From contig SSTB01000236.1 of the NCBI GenBank assembly GCA_009469665.1, positions 1 to 13,647 of the forward strand: 13,647 nt of DNA. The letters run 5' to 3'. The number at the start of each line of letters is the position of its first letter. Positions within the stretch are counted from its first letter, which is position 1. This stretch comes from Azonexaceae bacterium (lineage in GTDB: Bacteria > Pseudomonadota > Gammaproteobacteria > Burkholderiales > Rhodocyclaceae). This document shows positions 6,795-13,647 of the stretch, piece by piece. Position numbers and translations under genes: made by a program. The notes under the pieces were generated by a model. The model had not been told where the DNA came from and did no database searches. It saw nothing but the letters and a program-made list of their open reading frames with translations.

Positions 6795-9218
6795 TTAGTT
6801 GCCGCGTCTCTCCAACCACACTAGCAACGTCTCGTAAAGCTTGTCCGGATTGACTGGCTTGGTAAGGTGGTCGTTCATGCCGGCATCAATGCAGACTTGG
6901 CGATTTTCATCAAAGGCATTGGCGGTCATCGCCAGAATTGGTGTATGCGCGTAGGTGGGGAGTGCCCGGATCGCCAAGGTTGATTCGACACCGCTCAAAC
7001 GAGGCATCTGCATGTCCATCAGAATCAGGGCGTAAGTATTTTGTTTGGCCAACTCAATGGCTTGCTGTCCGTCTTCGGCCAGATCGACCATAAGGCCAGC
7101 GTCTTCGAGCAGGACACGCGAAACCTCCTGATTTATCGGCTCGTCTTCGGCAACCAGAATGCGGGTTCCCGCGTATCCGCCGAGCAAGCGTTCAGCTGCA
7201 GTCTTCCTGTTAAATGTCGGCGCTGGAGGGATGGCCCCCGTGGCCTTGCCGAGCCGGACGGTGAACCAGAACGTGCTGCCCCGGCCAACTTCACTTGCGA
7301 TACCGATCTCGCCCCCCATCAGCTGCACCAAGCGTTTGGTGATGGCCAGCCCCAAGCCTGTGCCACCATACTTGCGGGTCATTGATCCGTCGGCCTGTTC
7401 GAAAGCGTTGAACAGGCGTTTTTGATCTTCCGGGGCAATACCGATACCGGTATCAGTGACTCTAAAGCGAATCGAAACAGCATCTGGAAACGCCTCAACC
7501 AACTCAACCGAAGTCGTGACACGGCCTTCATTGGTAAATTTCACGGCATTGCCAAACAGATTGAGTAGCACCTGCCCCAGCCGCAACGGATCACCCCGCA
7601 CTTGCAGGTCGCCAATGCTTATGTTGCGGTCGACCTCGAAAGCAAGCCCCTTTTCAGCTGCCTTCGGATAAATAAGGTTCTGGGCGTTGTCCAGCACCTC
7701 TCCCAACCGGAAATCGATCATCTCCAATGTCAGCCGTTCGGCCTCGATTTTCGAGATATCGAGGATGTCATTGATGATCGCCAGCAGATGATGTGATGAG
7801 CGGTCGACTTTGCCGAGCATATCCTTGACGCGTTCATCGGTGCTGCGACGCGCCGCCAATCCGGTCAATCCGATGATGCCGTTGAGCGGCGTGCGCAGTT
7901 CATGACTCATTGTGGCAAGGAAAGTCGTCTTTGCACGGCTGGCCGCTTCGGCCGCCTCCTTGGCAATCGACAGATCCAGTGTGCGCGCCTGCACCATCGC
8001 TTCGAGGTGCGCTCGGTACTCGGCCAGTTCCGCCTCGATCTGCTTGCGCCCGGTCACGTCGGTAATGAATCCATGCCACAGCGTCCCACCATCGGCCTCC
8101 CGTTCGGGCAAGGCATCGCCAAACAGCCAGCGCACGGTACCGTCCTCGAAACGGACCCGATACTCGTGGCGCCAGGGCGTCAGTGTTTCCGCCGAGTGCT
8201 GGATGGAGGCAACGATATCCGCAACATCCTCCGGATGCAGGATGGCATAGACAGCCGATGCGTCGTCGACCACGCTTTCCGGGCTGACCCGATAGATCTT
8301 CCGGATCGCCTCGCTGGCGAAGGGAAAGCAGGACGTGCCGTCAGGACGCAAGCGGTATTGATAGACTACGCCGGGAACCCGGCTGGCAATCTTTCGGAGG
8401 CGGTCGAGCAACTCGTCCTTGGCTAGCTCAAGCTGCTTGCGCTGGGTGATATCAGTCTTGACCGCAACATAATTCGTGATGTGGCCTGCCGGATTTTTGA
8501 CCGGCGCAATCTGCGCCTCTTCCCAATACAACTCACCATTCTTGCGCTTGTTGAGCAACTCCCCCTTCCAGGGCTCGCCTGCGCTCAGGGTGTTCCAGAA
8601 TTTCTCGTAGGTTGCCTTGTCCGTCTTGCCTGACTGCAGAATCCGGGGATTCTGCCCCGTAGCTTCCGCAGAACTGTAACCGGTCACTTCAGTGAAGCGC
8701 GGATTGACATATTGGATGCAGGCTTCAAGGTCGGTGATCACCACCGAGGCTGGGCTTTGCTCGACCGCCGTAGACAGATTGCGCAAGGTTTCGAGCTGGC
8801 TGGCCAGTTGATCCCGCTGCATTGCCACTTGCTGACGCAGGCTTTCCCGATCAATCAGATTCCGGATGCGCTGACGGGCGATACCAACGTTAAGCGGCTT
8901 AGCCAGAAAATCAGAGGCACCCAATGCCAGACCTCGCGACTCGGATTCGGTATCCGACAGCGCGGTAATGAAAATAACTGGAGTCAGCTTCAGTTGTTCA
9001 TCCGCCTTCAGACGCCGGCATACTTCAAAGCCATCCATCTCCGGCATCATGACATCGAGCAGGATCAGATCGGGCCGGATCGACGCAGCTAATTCCAGTC
9101 CATGCACTCCGAACGTGCTGATACGCAAATCGAATTCGCCGGCCAGCGCCGAGCCCAGCGTCAGCAGGTTGGCCGGGGTATCGTCTATTGCCAGAATGAC
9201 CGGCTTGGTTTCTCTCAT
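6795..9218 (-). CDS. Soluble hybrid histidine kinase, REC-PAS-PAS-HisKA-HATPase-REC
   Basis: Cytoplasmic signalling protein of 807 residues with no membrane segment. An N-terminal receiver (about 5-122) has Asp12/13, phosphoacceptor Asp55 in [13 protein letters not shown] and Lys107. PAS 1 (about 145-262) ends in [13 protein letters not shown] 2, of the PAS_3 kind (about 278-395), ends in [10 protein letters not shown] coiled linker leads to HisKA with His439 in [13 protein letters not shown], then a HATPase with N-box Asn557, DTGIG (589-593) and GGTGLGLA (618-625). A C-terminal receiver (about 685-800) has Asp735 and Lys787. All phosphotransfer residues appear intact. There is no Hpt and no output domain. 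The leading receiver suggests input from another kinase, most simply the membrane kinase encoded just before it. Its ATG overlaps that gene's TGA as ATGA, with GGGGGA upstream, so the two are translationally coupled and probably made together. Confidence 0.93.
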   Translation of the reverse strand: MRETKPVILAIDDTPANLLTLGSALAGEFDLRISTFGVHGLELAASIRPDLILLDVMMPEMDGFEVCRRLKADEQLKLTPVIFITALSDTESESRGLALGASDFLAKPLNVGIARQRIRNLIDRESLRQQVAMQRDQLASQLETLRNLSTAVEQSPASVVITDLEACIQYVNPRFTEVTGYSSAEATGQNPRILQSGKTDKATYEKFWNTLSAGEPWKGELLNKRKNGELYWEEAQIAPVKNPAGHITNYVAVKTDITQRKQLELAKDELLDRLRKIASRVPGVVYQYRLRPDGTSCFPFASEAIRKIYRVSPESVVDDASAVYAILHPEDVADIVASIQHSAETLTPWRHEYRVRFEDGTVRWLFGDALPEREADGGTLWHGFITDVTGRKQIEAELAEYRAHLEAMVQARTLDLSIAKEAAEAASRAKTTFLATMSHELRTPLNGIIGLTGLAARRSTDERVKDMLGKVDRSSHHLLAIINDILDISKIEAERLTLEMIDFRLGEVLDNAQNLIYPKAAEKGLAFEVDRNISIGDLQVRGDPLRLGQVLLNLFGNAVKFTNEGRVTTSVELVEAFPDAVSIRFRVTDTGIGIAPEDQKRLFNAFEQADGSMTRKYGGTGLGLAITKRLVQLMGGEIGIASEVGRGSTFWFTVRLGKATGAIPPAPTFNRKTAAERLLGGYAGTRILVAEDEPINQEVSRVLLEDAGLMVDLAEDGQQAIELAKQNTYALILMDMQMPRLSGVESTLAIRALPTYAHTPILAMTANAFDENRQVCIDAGMNDHLTKPVNPDKLYETLLVWLERRGN

Positions 9219-11347
9219 CCTTTATTCCCCCATCCGTTCGCGATGGCCACCTTGTGCAAGCCGACCAGGGCTGCGTCAAACCTGAATGTATTGATCAGGC
9301 CGGCAAGCTCCCCGATTTCCGCTGCCGCCGGGTGTCCTTTCAGCATGATTTGCAACTCGCGAAAACGTCCGATCGCATCAAACTTGTTCTCCCTCAGCAA
9401 TCCTTCGATTTCGCTGATCAGCGCATCCAGACCGGCAGCATCGATCCGGCACGCCTCACCTGACGACGTTACAGCGTTACCGGCAATCCCATCGGGATTT
9501 TGCAGCAAACGCTGCATCAGGATGCTACGCAGCACCTTGAGCACGACCGGTTTTGCCAGGAAATCGTCCATACCGGCATCCAGACATTGCTGACGGTCAT
9601 CTTGGAACGCATCGGCGGTCAAGGCAATGATCGGCAGGCGTGAACGTCCTTCTGCAGCTTCGCGCTGACGGATCACTCGGGTCGCGTCAAACCCGTCCAT
9701 GACCGGCATCTGAATATCCATCAGCACCAGGTCAGGACGCTCCCCAGCAAAGACCATATCGACAGCCTGCTGGCCGTTCTCAGCAAAGCTAACAGTCAAA
9801 CCGAATTTTTCGAGCATCCGTACGATGACGTAACGGTTGGTCTGATTGTCTTCGGCAACCAGAACACTGCCGTGCAGAGCGGGCATTCCATCGTCAGAGG
9901 CCTTTGCCGGACTTGCCTGACGTGGTGTTCGACGGGTGTCGGCACCGGCATCGAGAAAATGCGCCTGAATCCGGAACCAGAACCTTGAGCCGCTACCCGG
10001 TACGCTTTCGACGCCGACTTTTCCGCCCATCGCCGTCGCAAGGCTGCGGATGATCGATAGGCCCAGACCGGTGCCACCATACTGTCGCGTCGTCGAACTA
10101 TCAACCTGGGAAAACGGCTGAAACAACCTGTGGCGTCGGTCTTCGGGAATTCCGATACCTGAATCGGCAACCGCAAACTCCAGCACCGCTGCGGCATCAT
10201 CACACTGCACGACACGTCCTTCGATACGCACCCAGCCGGTTTCGGTAAACTTGATCGCGTTGCTGATCAGATTGCCCAGCATCTGCCGTATCCGCAATGG
10301 GTCGGCCTGATATCGACTGCTGCCCTGCCCGTGCCATTCCTGCGCAATACTCAGCCCTTTCTGCTCCGCTGCTTCGGAGAACAGGGCCACCACCTCGTGC
10401 AGCAACTGTTGCGGATCGAAGGCAATGCTTTCCAGTTTCAACTTGCCGGCTTCCACCTTGGAAAGATCGAGAATGTCGTTCAGCAAGCCGAGCAGCGTCT
10501 GTCCGGAATTGAGGATGATGCGCGCAAAATTCTCCCGCTCGTGTTCTTTCAGGCCTGGCGTCAGGAGCAACTGCGCCATACCCAGAACTCCGTTCATCGG
10601 CGTGCGGATTTCGTGCGACATGGTGGCAAGAAATAGAGATTTCGCTTGGTTGGCAGACTCGGCTACCTCACGCGCTGCAATCAGTAACTTCTCCTTGGCT
10701 AGGATTTCCTGCCGCATCTGGTTGAGCGCATCAGCCAGTTGCCCTAGTTCATCTCGGCTTTGGCCAGGAACGGCAAACGTCAGATTCCCTTTGCCGAATT
10801 CCCGCGCTGCGTTGACCAGCAGGCGGGCACGACGTCCAACAAATAGATCGAGCGACAGAGCGATCAGGAGCGCCGACAGGAGAAAGCCCGCGGTGAGTAA
10901 TCCGAGAATGATCAGGGTCTGATGCCGAATCGAGGCATATAAGCCATCTGTGTCGAGCACCAGATGGAGTGAACCAATGCTCGCATTACGCAAGTCGACG
11001 GTATGCTCGATATGCTCATGGGCGTGCTCGGCCTCTTTCGACGCGCCTTCCTCTAGCGGATAAAGCAGCTGCCCGCCCGGGTCACGGAGCGACAGTGACA
11101 ACCATTCGGGCTGCCGCGCCATCGTTGCATCCAATGTCTCGTAAACGGCTGCAAGCTGGTATTGCAATAGAAAGGGGGTGATGGCGTCACCAACCGTTAC
11201 CAGATGATCGAAATTGGCATTGCGTTCGCGCGTTATCTCACTGGCGAGATAACGCGGTTGCCAAAACCCGAGCACAGCGAGATCACCGACCAGGCTCGAG
11301 AAAACGAGGATCAGAATGACCTTGAAACGGAGTGACAGATTGGACAT
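9215..11347 (-). CDS. Membrane hybrid histidine kinase with periplasmic sensor, HAMP, HisKA, HATPase, REC
   Basis: Inner-membrane sensor kinase of 710 residues. TM1 is at about 8-29, the periplasmic region at 30-142, TM2 at about 143-169, HAMP at about 168-220 and a short coiled coil at 213-235. HisKA has His245 in [13 protein letters not shown]; the HATPase has Asn363, DSGIG (395-399) and GGTGLGLS (424-431); the receiver (about 493-610) has Glu499/Asp500, Asp544 in [13 protein letters not shown] and Lys599. The last 75 residues are helical ([19 protein letters not shown] onward) and sit where an Hpt domain often is, but lack the HxxKG phospho-histidine motif. The periplasmic part holds a His/Glu cluster with His108, 110, 112 and 115. 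It follows the PhnD-type binding protein gene by 23 bases, which points to that protein as a ligand-loaded partner of the periplasmic domain. The ribosome binding site is weak. Confidence 0.93.
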   Translation of the reverse strand: MSNLSLRFKVILILVFSSLVGDLAVLGFWQPRYLASEITRERNANFDHLVTVGDAITPFLLQYQLAAVYETLDATMARQPEWLSLSLRDPGGQLLYPLEEGASKEAEHAHEHIEHTVDLRNASIGSLHLVLDTDGLYASIRHQTLIILGLLTAGFLLSALLIALSLDLFVGRRARLLVNAAREFGKGNLTFAVPGQSRDELGQLADALNQMRQEILAKEKLLIAAREVAESANQAKSLFLATMSHEIRTPMNGVLGMAQLLLTPGLKEHERENFARIILNSGQTLLGLLNDILDLSKVEAGKLKLESIAFDPQQLLHEVVALFSEAAEQKGLSIAQEWHGQGSSRYQADPLRIRQMLGNLISNAIKFTETGWVRIEGRVVQCDDAAAVLEFAVADSGIGIPEDRRHRLFQPFSQVDSSTTRQYGGTGLGLSIIRSLATAMGGKVGVESVPGSGSRFWFRIQAHFLDAGADTRRTPRQASPAKASDDGMPALHGSVLVAEDNQTNRYVIVRMLEKFGLTVSFAENGQQAVDMVFAGERPDLVLMDIQMPVMDGFDATRVIRQREAAEGRSRLPIIALTADAFQDDRQQCLDAGMDDFLAKPVVLKVLRSILMQRLLQNPDGIAGNAVTSSGEACRIDAAGLDALISEIEGLLRENKFDAIGRFRELQIMLKGHPAAAEIGELAGLINTFRFDAALVGLHKVAIANGWGNKG

Positions 11348-11370
11348 CGATCAGCGCCCGTGAGCCGTAC

Positions 11371-12207
11371 TCAGTCACCACCCTTGACGTAATATTTTTC
11401 CAGCCCCATGTGACGGATGGCCTTGTAGTCGTCAAATGACGCCGCAACCGCCTTCCGCATCGGCACCTGCGCCAGCATAGCCGCCCCTTCGGGCGTTGCC
11501 GCCATGTCGAGAAACGCCTTGCGTACGGCTTCGCTGTCTGCTGTCGATACCCTGGGGTGTGCCACGACCGGGTGTGGCTCGGCGCGCCGTGTCTCGAAAA
11601 TGATCCGCAACTTGTCCTGTACCGCCTGTGGTTGCTGCTTCAAGGTAGCCATGATGCCGCCAGCCGCATCGGCCTTGCCCAGTGCCACATTGAGATAGGC
11701 TGACGTATGGGTCTGTGCCCATAACGGCTGAAATTTGACCTTCTGGCGATCCAACTCGGCGCGGGTCATCAGCGAAGCACCGAAGGCATTCGGGGCGGGA
11801 AAGGCGACGGTCTTGCCATTGAGGTCGCGCACCTCATTTATCGCCCCTTCCTTGCTGGCGACCAGAATCCCGAAGAGTTGCTCGGCGCCATCACGCACAA
11901 TCGGCTCATATTTTTGCGCACCGTGAGCCACGACCGCATGGTAAGGATTCATGTAAGCGAAATCATATCGACCGGCCTGAAACTCCGCCTCAAATTCGGG
12001 GATGCGAGGCGACCCCACCATCAAGAATTTGAATCCCGTCCGTTTCTCCAGTTCGATTAGGATTGGCGACCAGACTGCCGAGAGCTTCCGTGGTTCAAAC
12101 TGGGGAACCACACCAAATTTATAGACAGTTTCGGCCAAAGAAACCGCAGGAATAGCTAAAGCCAACGCAGTACAAGCCAGAAGATGGTAGAACCGACAGG
12201 TTTTCAT
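11371..12207 (-). CDS. PhnD-type periplasmic substrate-binding protein, probably a sensory partner of the kinase
   Basis: Secreted solute-binding protein of the PhnD-like family (phosphate/phosphite/phosphonate type), 278 residues. A clear signal peptide covers residues 1-25 (Lys/Arg start, hydrophobic LLACTALALAIPA, cleavage after VSLA). The mature chain shows family features: YKFGVVPQFEPR at the N-terminus, GRYDFAYMNPYHAVVAHG at about 79-96, DLNGKTVAFPAPNAFGAS at 128-145 and HPVVAHPRVS at about 212-221. I chose the ATG at 12207 because it begins the signal peptide; the longer TTG start at 12252 adds a polar extension that spoils it. It is the first gene of the kinase operon, and no ABC permease or ATPase is nearby, so import is unlikely to be its job here. 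The true ligand cannot be read from the sequence: members bind phosphonates, phosphite and other small anions. Confidence 0.88.
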   Translation of the reverse strand: MKTCRFYHLLACTALALAIPAVSLAETVYKFGVVPQFEPRKLSAVWSPILIELEKRTGFKFLMVGSPRIPEFEAEFQAGRYDFAYMNPYHAVVAHGAQKYEPIVRDGAEQLFGILVASKEGAINEVRDLNGKTVAFPAPNAFGASLMTRAELDRQKVKFQPLWAQTHTSAYLNVALGKADAAGGIMATLKQQPQAVQDKLRIIFETRRAEPHPVVAHPRVSTADSEAVRKAFLDMAATPEGAAMLAQVPMRKAVAASFDDYKAIRHMGLEKYYVKGGD

Positions 12208-12254
12208 AGTGCTTTGCTCGAGGTTGCGCCTGCGGATGGACGCAATACCCAAAG

Positions 12255-12260
12255 ATTATA
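12255..12260 (-). promoter_or_regulatory. Candidate -10 box for the PhnD-kinase operon
   Basis: A perfect TATAAT reads on the minus strand here, 47 bases before the ATG at 12207. No matching -35 lies at 16-18 bases; a TTCACA upstream is only 8 bases away. The 8-base palindrome AGAGCTCT (12262-12269) is just upstream and could be part of an operator. The call rests on the -10 alone. Confidence 0.38.
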
Positions 12261-12343
12261 TAGAGCTCTGTGAATTGCCTGTACTGCTGCTTCAGAGTCA
12301 AGCCGTCATTCCAATGGCAGCTATCGGAACTGGGTGAGTTTCC

Positions 12344-12386
12344 GCTCCTGGCCGGTAGTTTGCGTACCAACACGATGCCAGAAAGC
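12344..12386. repeat. Left inverted-repeat end of the DUF3024-integrase unit
   Basis: GCTCCTGGCCGG (12344-12355), an 18-base gap, then GATGCCAGAAAGC (12374-12386). Both blocks recur exactly in reverse complement, in matching order and with a 17-base gap, at 13496-13537. Flanking and spacer bases have diverged. This copy lies in the 229-base region between the divergent binding-protein and DUF3024 genes. Confidence 0.7.
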
Positions 12387-12396
12387 TGTCGCTGAG

Positions 12397-12402
12397 TACA
12401 AT
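12397..12402 (+). promoter_or_regulatory. Possible -10 box for the DUF3024 gene
   Basis: TACAAT matches five of six consensus bases and lies 34 bases before the GTG start. The -35 position falls on the left repeat block (12374-12386) and does not resemble TTGACA, so the assignment is weak. Confidence 0.22.
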
Positions 12403-12436
12403 GGCGTAGTTCTCCACGCTTTACGAGGTATAGACC

Positions 12437-12784
12437 GTGACATTCAACGATCTAGACATTAAGCGCATCGAAAATGCCATGGCTACTTTCTTAGCCAAGC
12501 GCCGGCCTCCTCCGCACATACGTCCAGAACTGGATATTGGCTACCGCTTGAATGGGCAGAGCATCGAAATATTCGAGATTCGCCCGCAGTGGGACAATCC
12601 GTCGATCATTCGCGAGCACCCGTTCGCCAAGGCGACCTTTGTACGAACTCAGAATCTGTGGAAGGTATTCTGGAAACGCTCTGACCTGAAGTGGCATGGC
12701 TACCAGCCCGCCGCAACTGTGAAGTCGATTGATGAATTTCTGGCTACCGTCGACGCGGATCAGTACTGTTGTTTTTTCGGGTAG
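12437..12784 (+). CDS. DUF3024 family protein, function unknown
   Basis: A 115-residue cytoplasmic protein that I recognise as DUF3024, whose role is not known to me. Conserved stretches are RRPPPHIRPELDIGYRL (22-38), EIFEIRPQWDNP (44-55), AKATFVRTQNLWKVFWKRSD (64-83), LKWHGYQP (84-91) and the closing acidic/aromatic tail DADQYCCFFG. The length is typical for the family, so it looks intact. It has no signal peptide or membrane helix. The start is GTG at 12437, with GAGG eight bases upstream. The tyrosine recombinase follows 56 bases downstream on the same strand, and both lie within the inverted-repeat pair, so it may be cargo or an accessory of that element. Confidence 0.85.
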   Translation: MTFNDLDIKRIENAMATFLAKRRPPPHIRPELDIGYRLNGQSIEIFEIRPQWDNPSIIREHPFAKATFVRTQNLWKVFWKRSDLKWHGYQPAATVKSIDEFLATVDADQYCCFFG

Positions 12785-12810
12785 CCCCCGTTATCTTTGG
12801 CAGAAAAATC

Positions 12811-12837
12811 TGACTCCGATCAACAACCAAGGAGTCA
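12811..12837 (+). promoter_or_regulatory. Inverted repeat covering the integrase ribosome binding site
   Basis: TGACTCC (12811-12817) and GGAGTCA (12831-12837) are perfect complements separated by 13 bases. The right arm contains the GGAG of the AAGGAG ribosome binding site (12829-12834), six bases before the integrase ATG. In RNA the stem would hide that site. In DNA it could equally be a recombinase or repressor site. Confidence 0.45.
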
Positions 12838-12840
12838 AAG

Positions 12841-13455
12841 ATGGAAACCATCAACAAACGCGAGGCCTGGAACAAGGGAAAGCTCGTCGGCCAGAAGCCG
12901 CCGCTAAAGCCGAAGGATATCTGGGCCATCCGCATCTACCTCCAGAATGCCCATGCGGTCCGCGACCTCGCCATGTTCAACTTGGCCATCGATAGCAAGC
13001 TGCGTGGCTGCGATCTTGTGAGCCTGCGGGTCCGCGATATCACCCATGGGAACCAGGTGCTATCCCGCGCCATGGTGATCCAGCGGAAAACGCAGCGGCC
13101 AGTGCAATTTGAACTGACGGAACCGACGAGGACGGCAGTAACGGCATGGCTTGAGAAGTCACGTTTGCGCGGAGATCAGTTTTTGTTCCCGAGCAGGGTC
13201 GCAAAGTCGCCACACGTCTCGACTCGGCAGTATGCACGGATCGTGCATCACTGGGCTGAATCTGCCGGTCTGGACTCGTCGGCCTATGGGACGCATTCCA
13301 TGCGGAGAACCAAGGCAACGCTGATCTACAAGCGCACGAAGAATCTGCGTGCCGTTCAATTGCTACTTGGCCATTCCAAGCTGGAAAGCACCGTTCGCTA
13401 CCTCGGTATCGAGGTAGACGATGCGCTGGAGATTTCGGAGCAGACTGAAATCTAG
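12841..13455 (+). CDS. Short tyrosine-type site-specific recombinase/integrase
   Basis: DNA strand-exchange enzyme of the tyrosine recombinase family, 204 residues and thus close to FimB/FimE size. It has only the catalytic domain and lacks the usual N-terminal arm-binding and core-binding domains. The full catalytic set can be placed: Arg55 in SKLRGCDL, Lys83 in RKTQRPVQF, His152 and Arg155 in THSMRRT, His178 in LLLGHSK and nucleophile Tyr187 in TVRYLGIE. The N-terminus (REAWNKGKLVGQKPPLKPKD) and the tail VDDALEISEQTEI match a sub-family I recall as widespread in proteobacteria. Start: ATG 12841 after AAGGAG at six bases. It lies inside the inverted-repeat pair, with a strong hairpin nine bases after the stop. 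It appears intact, so it is probably active. Whether it moves its own unit, inverts DNA or acts elsewhere cannot be told. Confidence 0.93.
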   Translation: METINKREAWNKGKLVGQKPPLKPKDIWAIRIYLQNAHAVRDLAMFNLAIDSKLRGCDLVSLRVRDITHGNQVLSRAMVIQRKTQRPVQFELTEPTRTAVTAWLEKSRLRGDQFLFPSRVAKSPHVSTRQYARIVHHWAESAGLDSSAYGTHSMRRTKATLIYKRTKNLRAVQLLLGHSKLESTVRYLGIEVDDALEISEQTEI

Positions 13456-13463
13456 CCTGTACC

Positions 13464-13499
13464 AAGCGGCTACTCGGGTTTGGCCCCGTGTGGCCGCTT
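13464..13499 (+). terminator. Long hairpin after the integrase gene, probable terminator
   Basis: AAGCGGC (13464-13470) pairs with GCCGCTT (13493-13499), and the stem continues inward to CGGG (13475-13478) with CCCG (13485-13488). That gives 14 pairs including one G-U wobble and one T-T mismatch, with a 6-base loop. It starts nine bases after the stop codon. The following bases are only moderately T-rich (TTT, then CTTTTC a few bases on). Its right arm shares bases with the right repeat block, so it may also serve as a structured DNA end. Confidence 0.62.
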
Positions 13500-13537
13500 T
13501 CTGGCATCTTTTCGTAGGTGTGCTCCCGGCCAGGAGC
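13496..13537. repeat. Right inverted-repeat end of the DUF3024-integrase unit
   Basis: GCTTTCTGGCATC (13496-13508), a 17-base gap, then CCGGCCAGGAGC (13526-13537): the reverse complement of the left copy at 12344-12386. The inner block overlaps the last bases of the integrase hairpin. The outer block also forms a small local hairpin with the bases before it (GCTCC 13522-13526, GGAGC 13533-13537). Confidence 0.7.
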
Positions 13538-13647
13538 CGTCACTTGAGAAATCGGCAATAAGCAGACAGTCAGCGACGGCGAGAGCATGCTATTGTTCTT
13601 GATGCCCCTATCCAGATGCGCCATATCCTTTCTGCATCGTCATGAAC
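13538..13647. other. Sequence beyond the right repeat, no gene seen
   Basis: No coding region is supported. An ATG at 13642 is too close to the window end to judge and has no ribosome binding site. Confidence 0.4.

Larger units (their letters stand above)
12344..13537. mobile_element. Candidate compact element: DUF3024 gene plus integrase between inverted repeats
   Basis: The unit is about 1,194 bases. It holds two same-strand genes, the second a tyrosine recombinase with a full catalytic set, and is bounded by the two-block inverted repeat described at each end. I see no direct target-site duplication immediately outside the ends. GCCGTCA occurs at 12302-12308 outside the left end and at 13536-13542 over the right end, but is too short to rely on. 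An alternative is that the repeats are members of a dispersed intergenic repeat family that happen to flank the pair. Confidence 0.42.

Noticed and set aside
12208..12252. Longer start of the binding protein at TTG 12252
   Set aside because: It would place 15 polar residues before a complete signal peptide and would overlap the expected 5' leader close to the TATAAT.
12344..12436. Integron-type attC site near the DUF3024 gene
   Set aside because: I could not place the paired RYYYAAC and GTTRRRY core sites in the right arrangement, and the recombinase lacks the extra domain of integron integrases.
1..13647. CRISPR array, tRNA, rRNA or riboswitch
   Set aside because: No regularly spaced direct repeats, no tRNA-like CCA-ending fold and no rRNA segments were seen on reading both strands.

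Overview
The window looks like a chromosomal stretch from a GC-rich betaproteobacterium, plausibly Rhodocyclales or Burkholderiales. This is judged from codon use and from the families present: a heavy-metal RND pump, a HDOD-REC-GGDEF protein, PhnD-linked hybrid kinases, and a DUF3024 protein beside a 204-residue integrase. No rRNA or tRNA is present to place it firmly. It falls into two compositional parts. Bases 1 to about 6,600 are very GC-rich, whereas the rest is visibly less so.

Left part. On the minus strand lie a periplasmic adaptor (1638-2711) and, with no gap, the first half of a CzcA/CusA-type RND pump that runs off the window (1-1637). No outer-membrane channel gene precedes them. 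A possible small ORF sits just upstream (2758-3009). The plus strand carries a diguanylate cyclase with HDOD, receiver and GGDEF domains (3096-4997). It converges on a minus-strand M20 aminoacyl-histidine dipeptidase, PepD (5043-6503).

Middle part. A three-gene minus-strand operon occupies 6795-12207. Its order of transcription is a PhnD-type periplasmic binding protein (11371-12207), a membrane hybrid histidine kinase with a periplasmic sensor domain (9215-11347), and a soluble REC-PAS-PAS-kinase-REC protein (6795-9218) whose start overlaps the previous stop by ATGA. No ABC permease, ATPase, Hpt protein or DNA-binding regulator accompanies them. The natural reading is a sensory system in which the binding protein presents a ligand to the first kinase and a phosphorelay runs on to partners encoded elsewhere.

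Right part. On the plus strand a DUF3024 protein (12437-12784) is followed by a short tyrosine recombinase with a complete catalytic set (12841-13455). The pair is bracketed by an inverted repeat made of two blocks of 12 and 13 identical bases at nearly equal spacing (12344-12386 and 13496-13537). This suggests a compact element of about 1.2 kb. The integrase ribosome binding site lies inside a 7-bp inverted repeat, and a long hairpin follows the gene. This boundary structure is the most unusual thing in the window.
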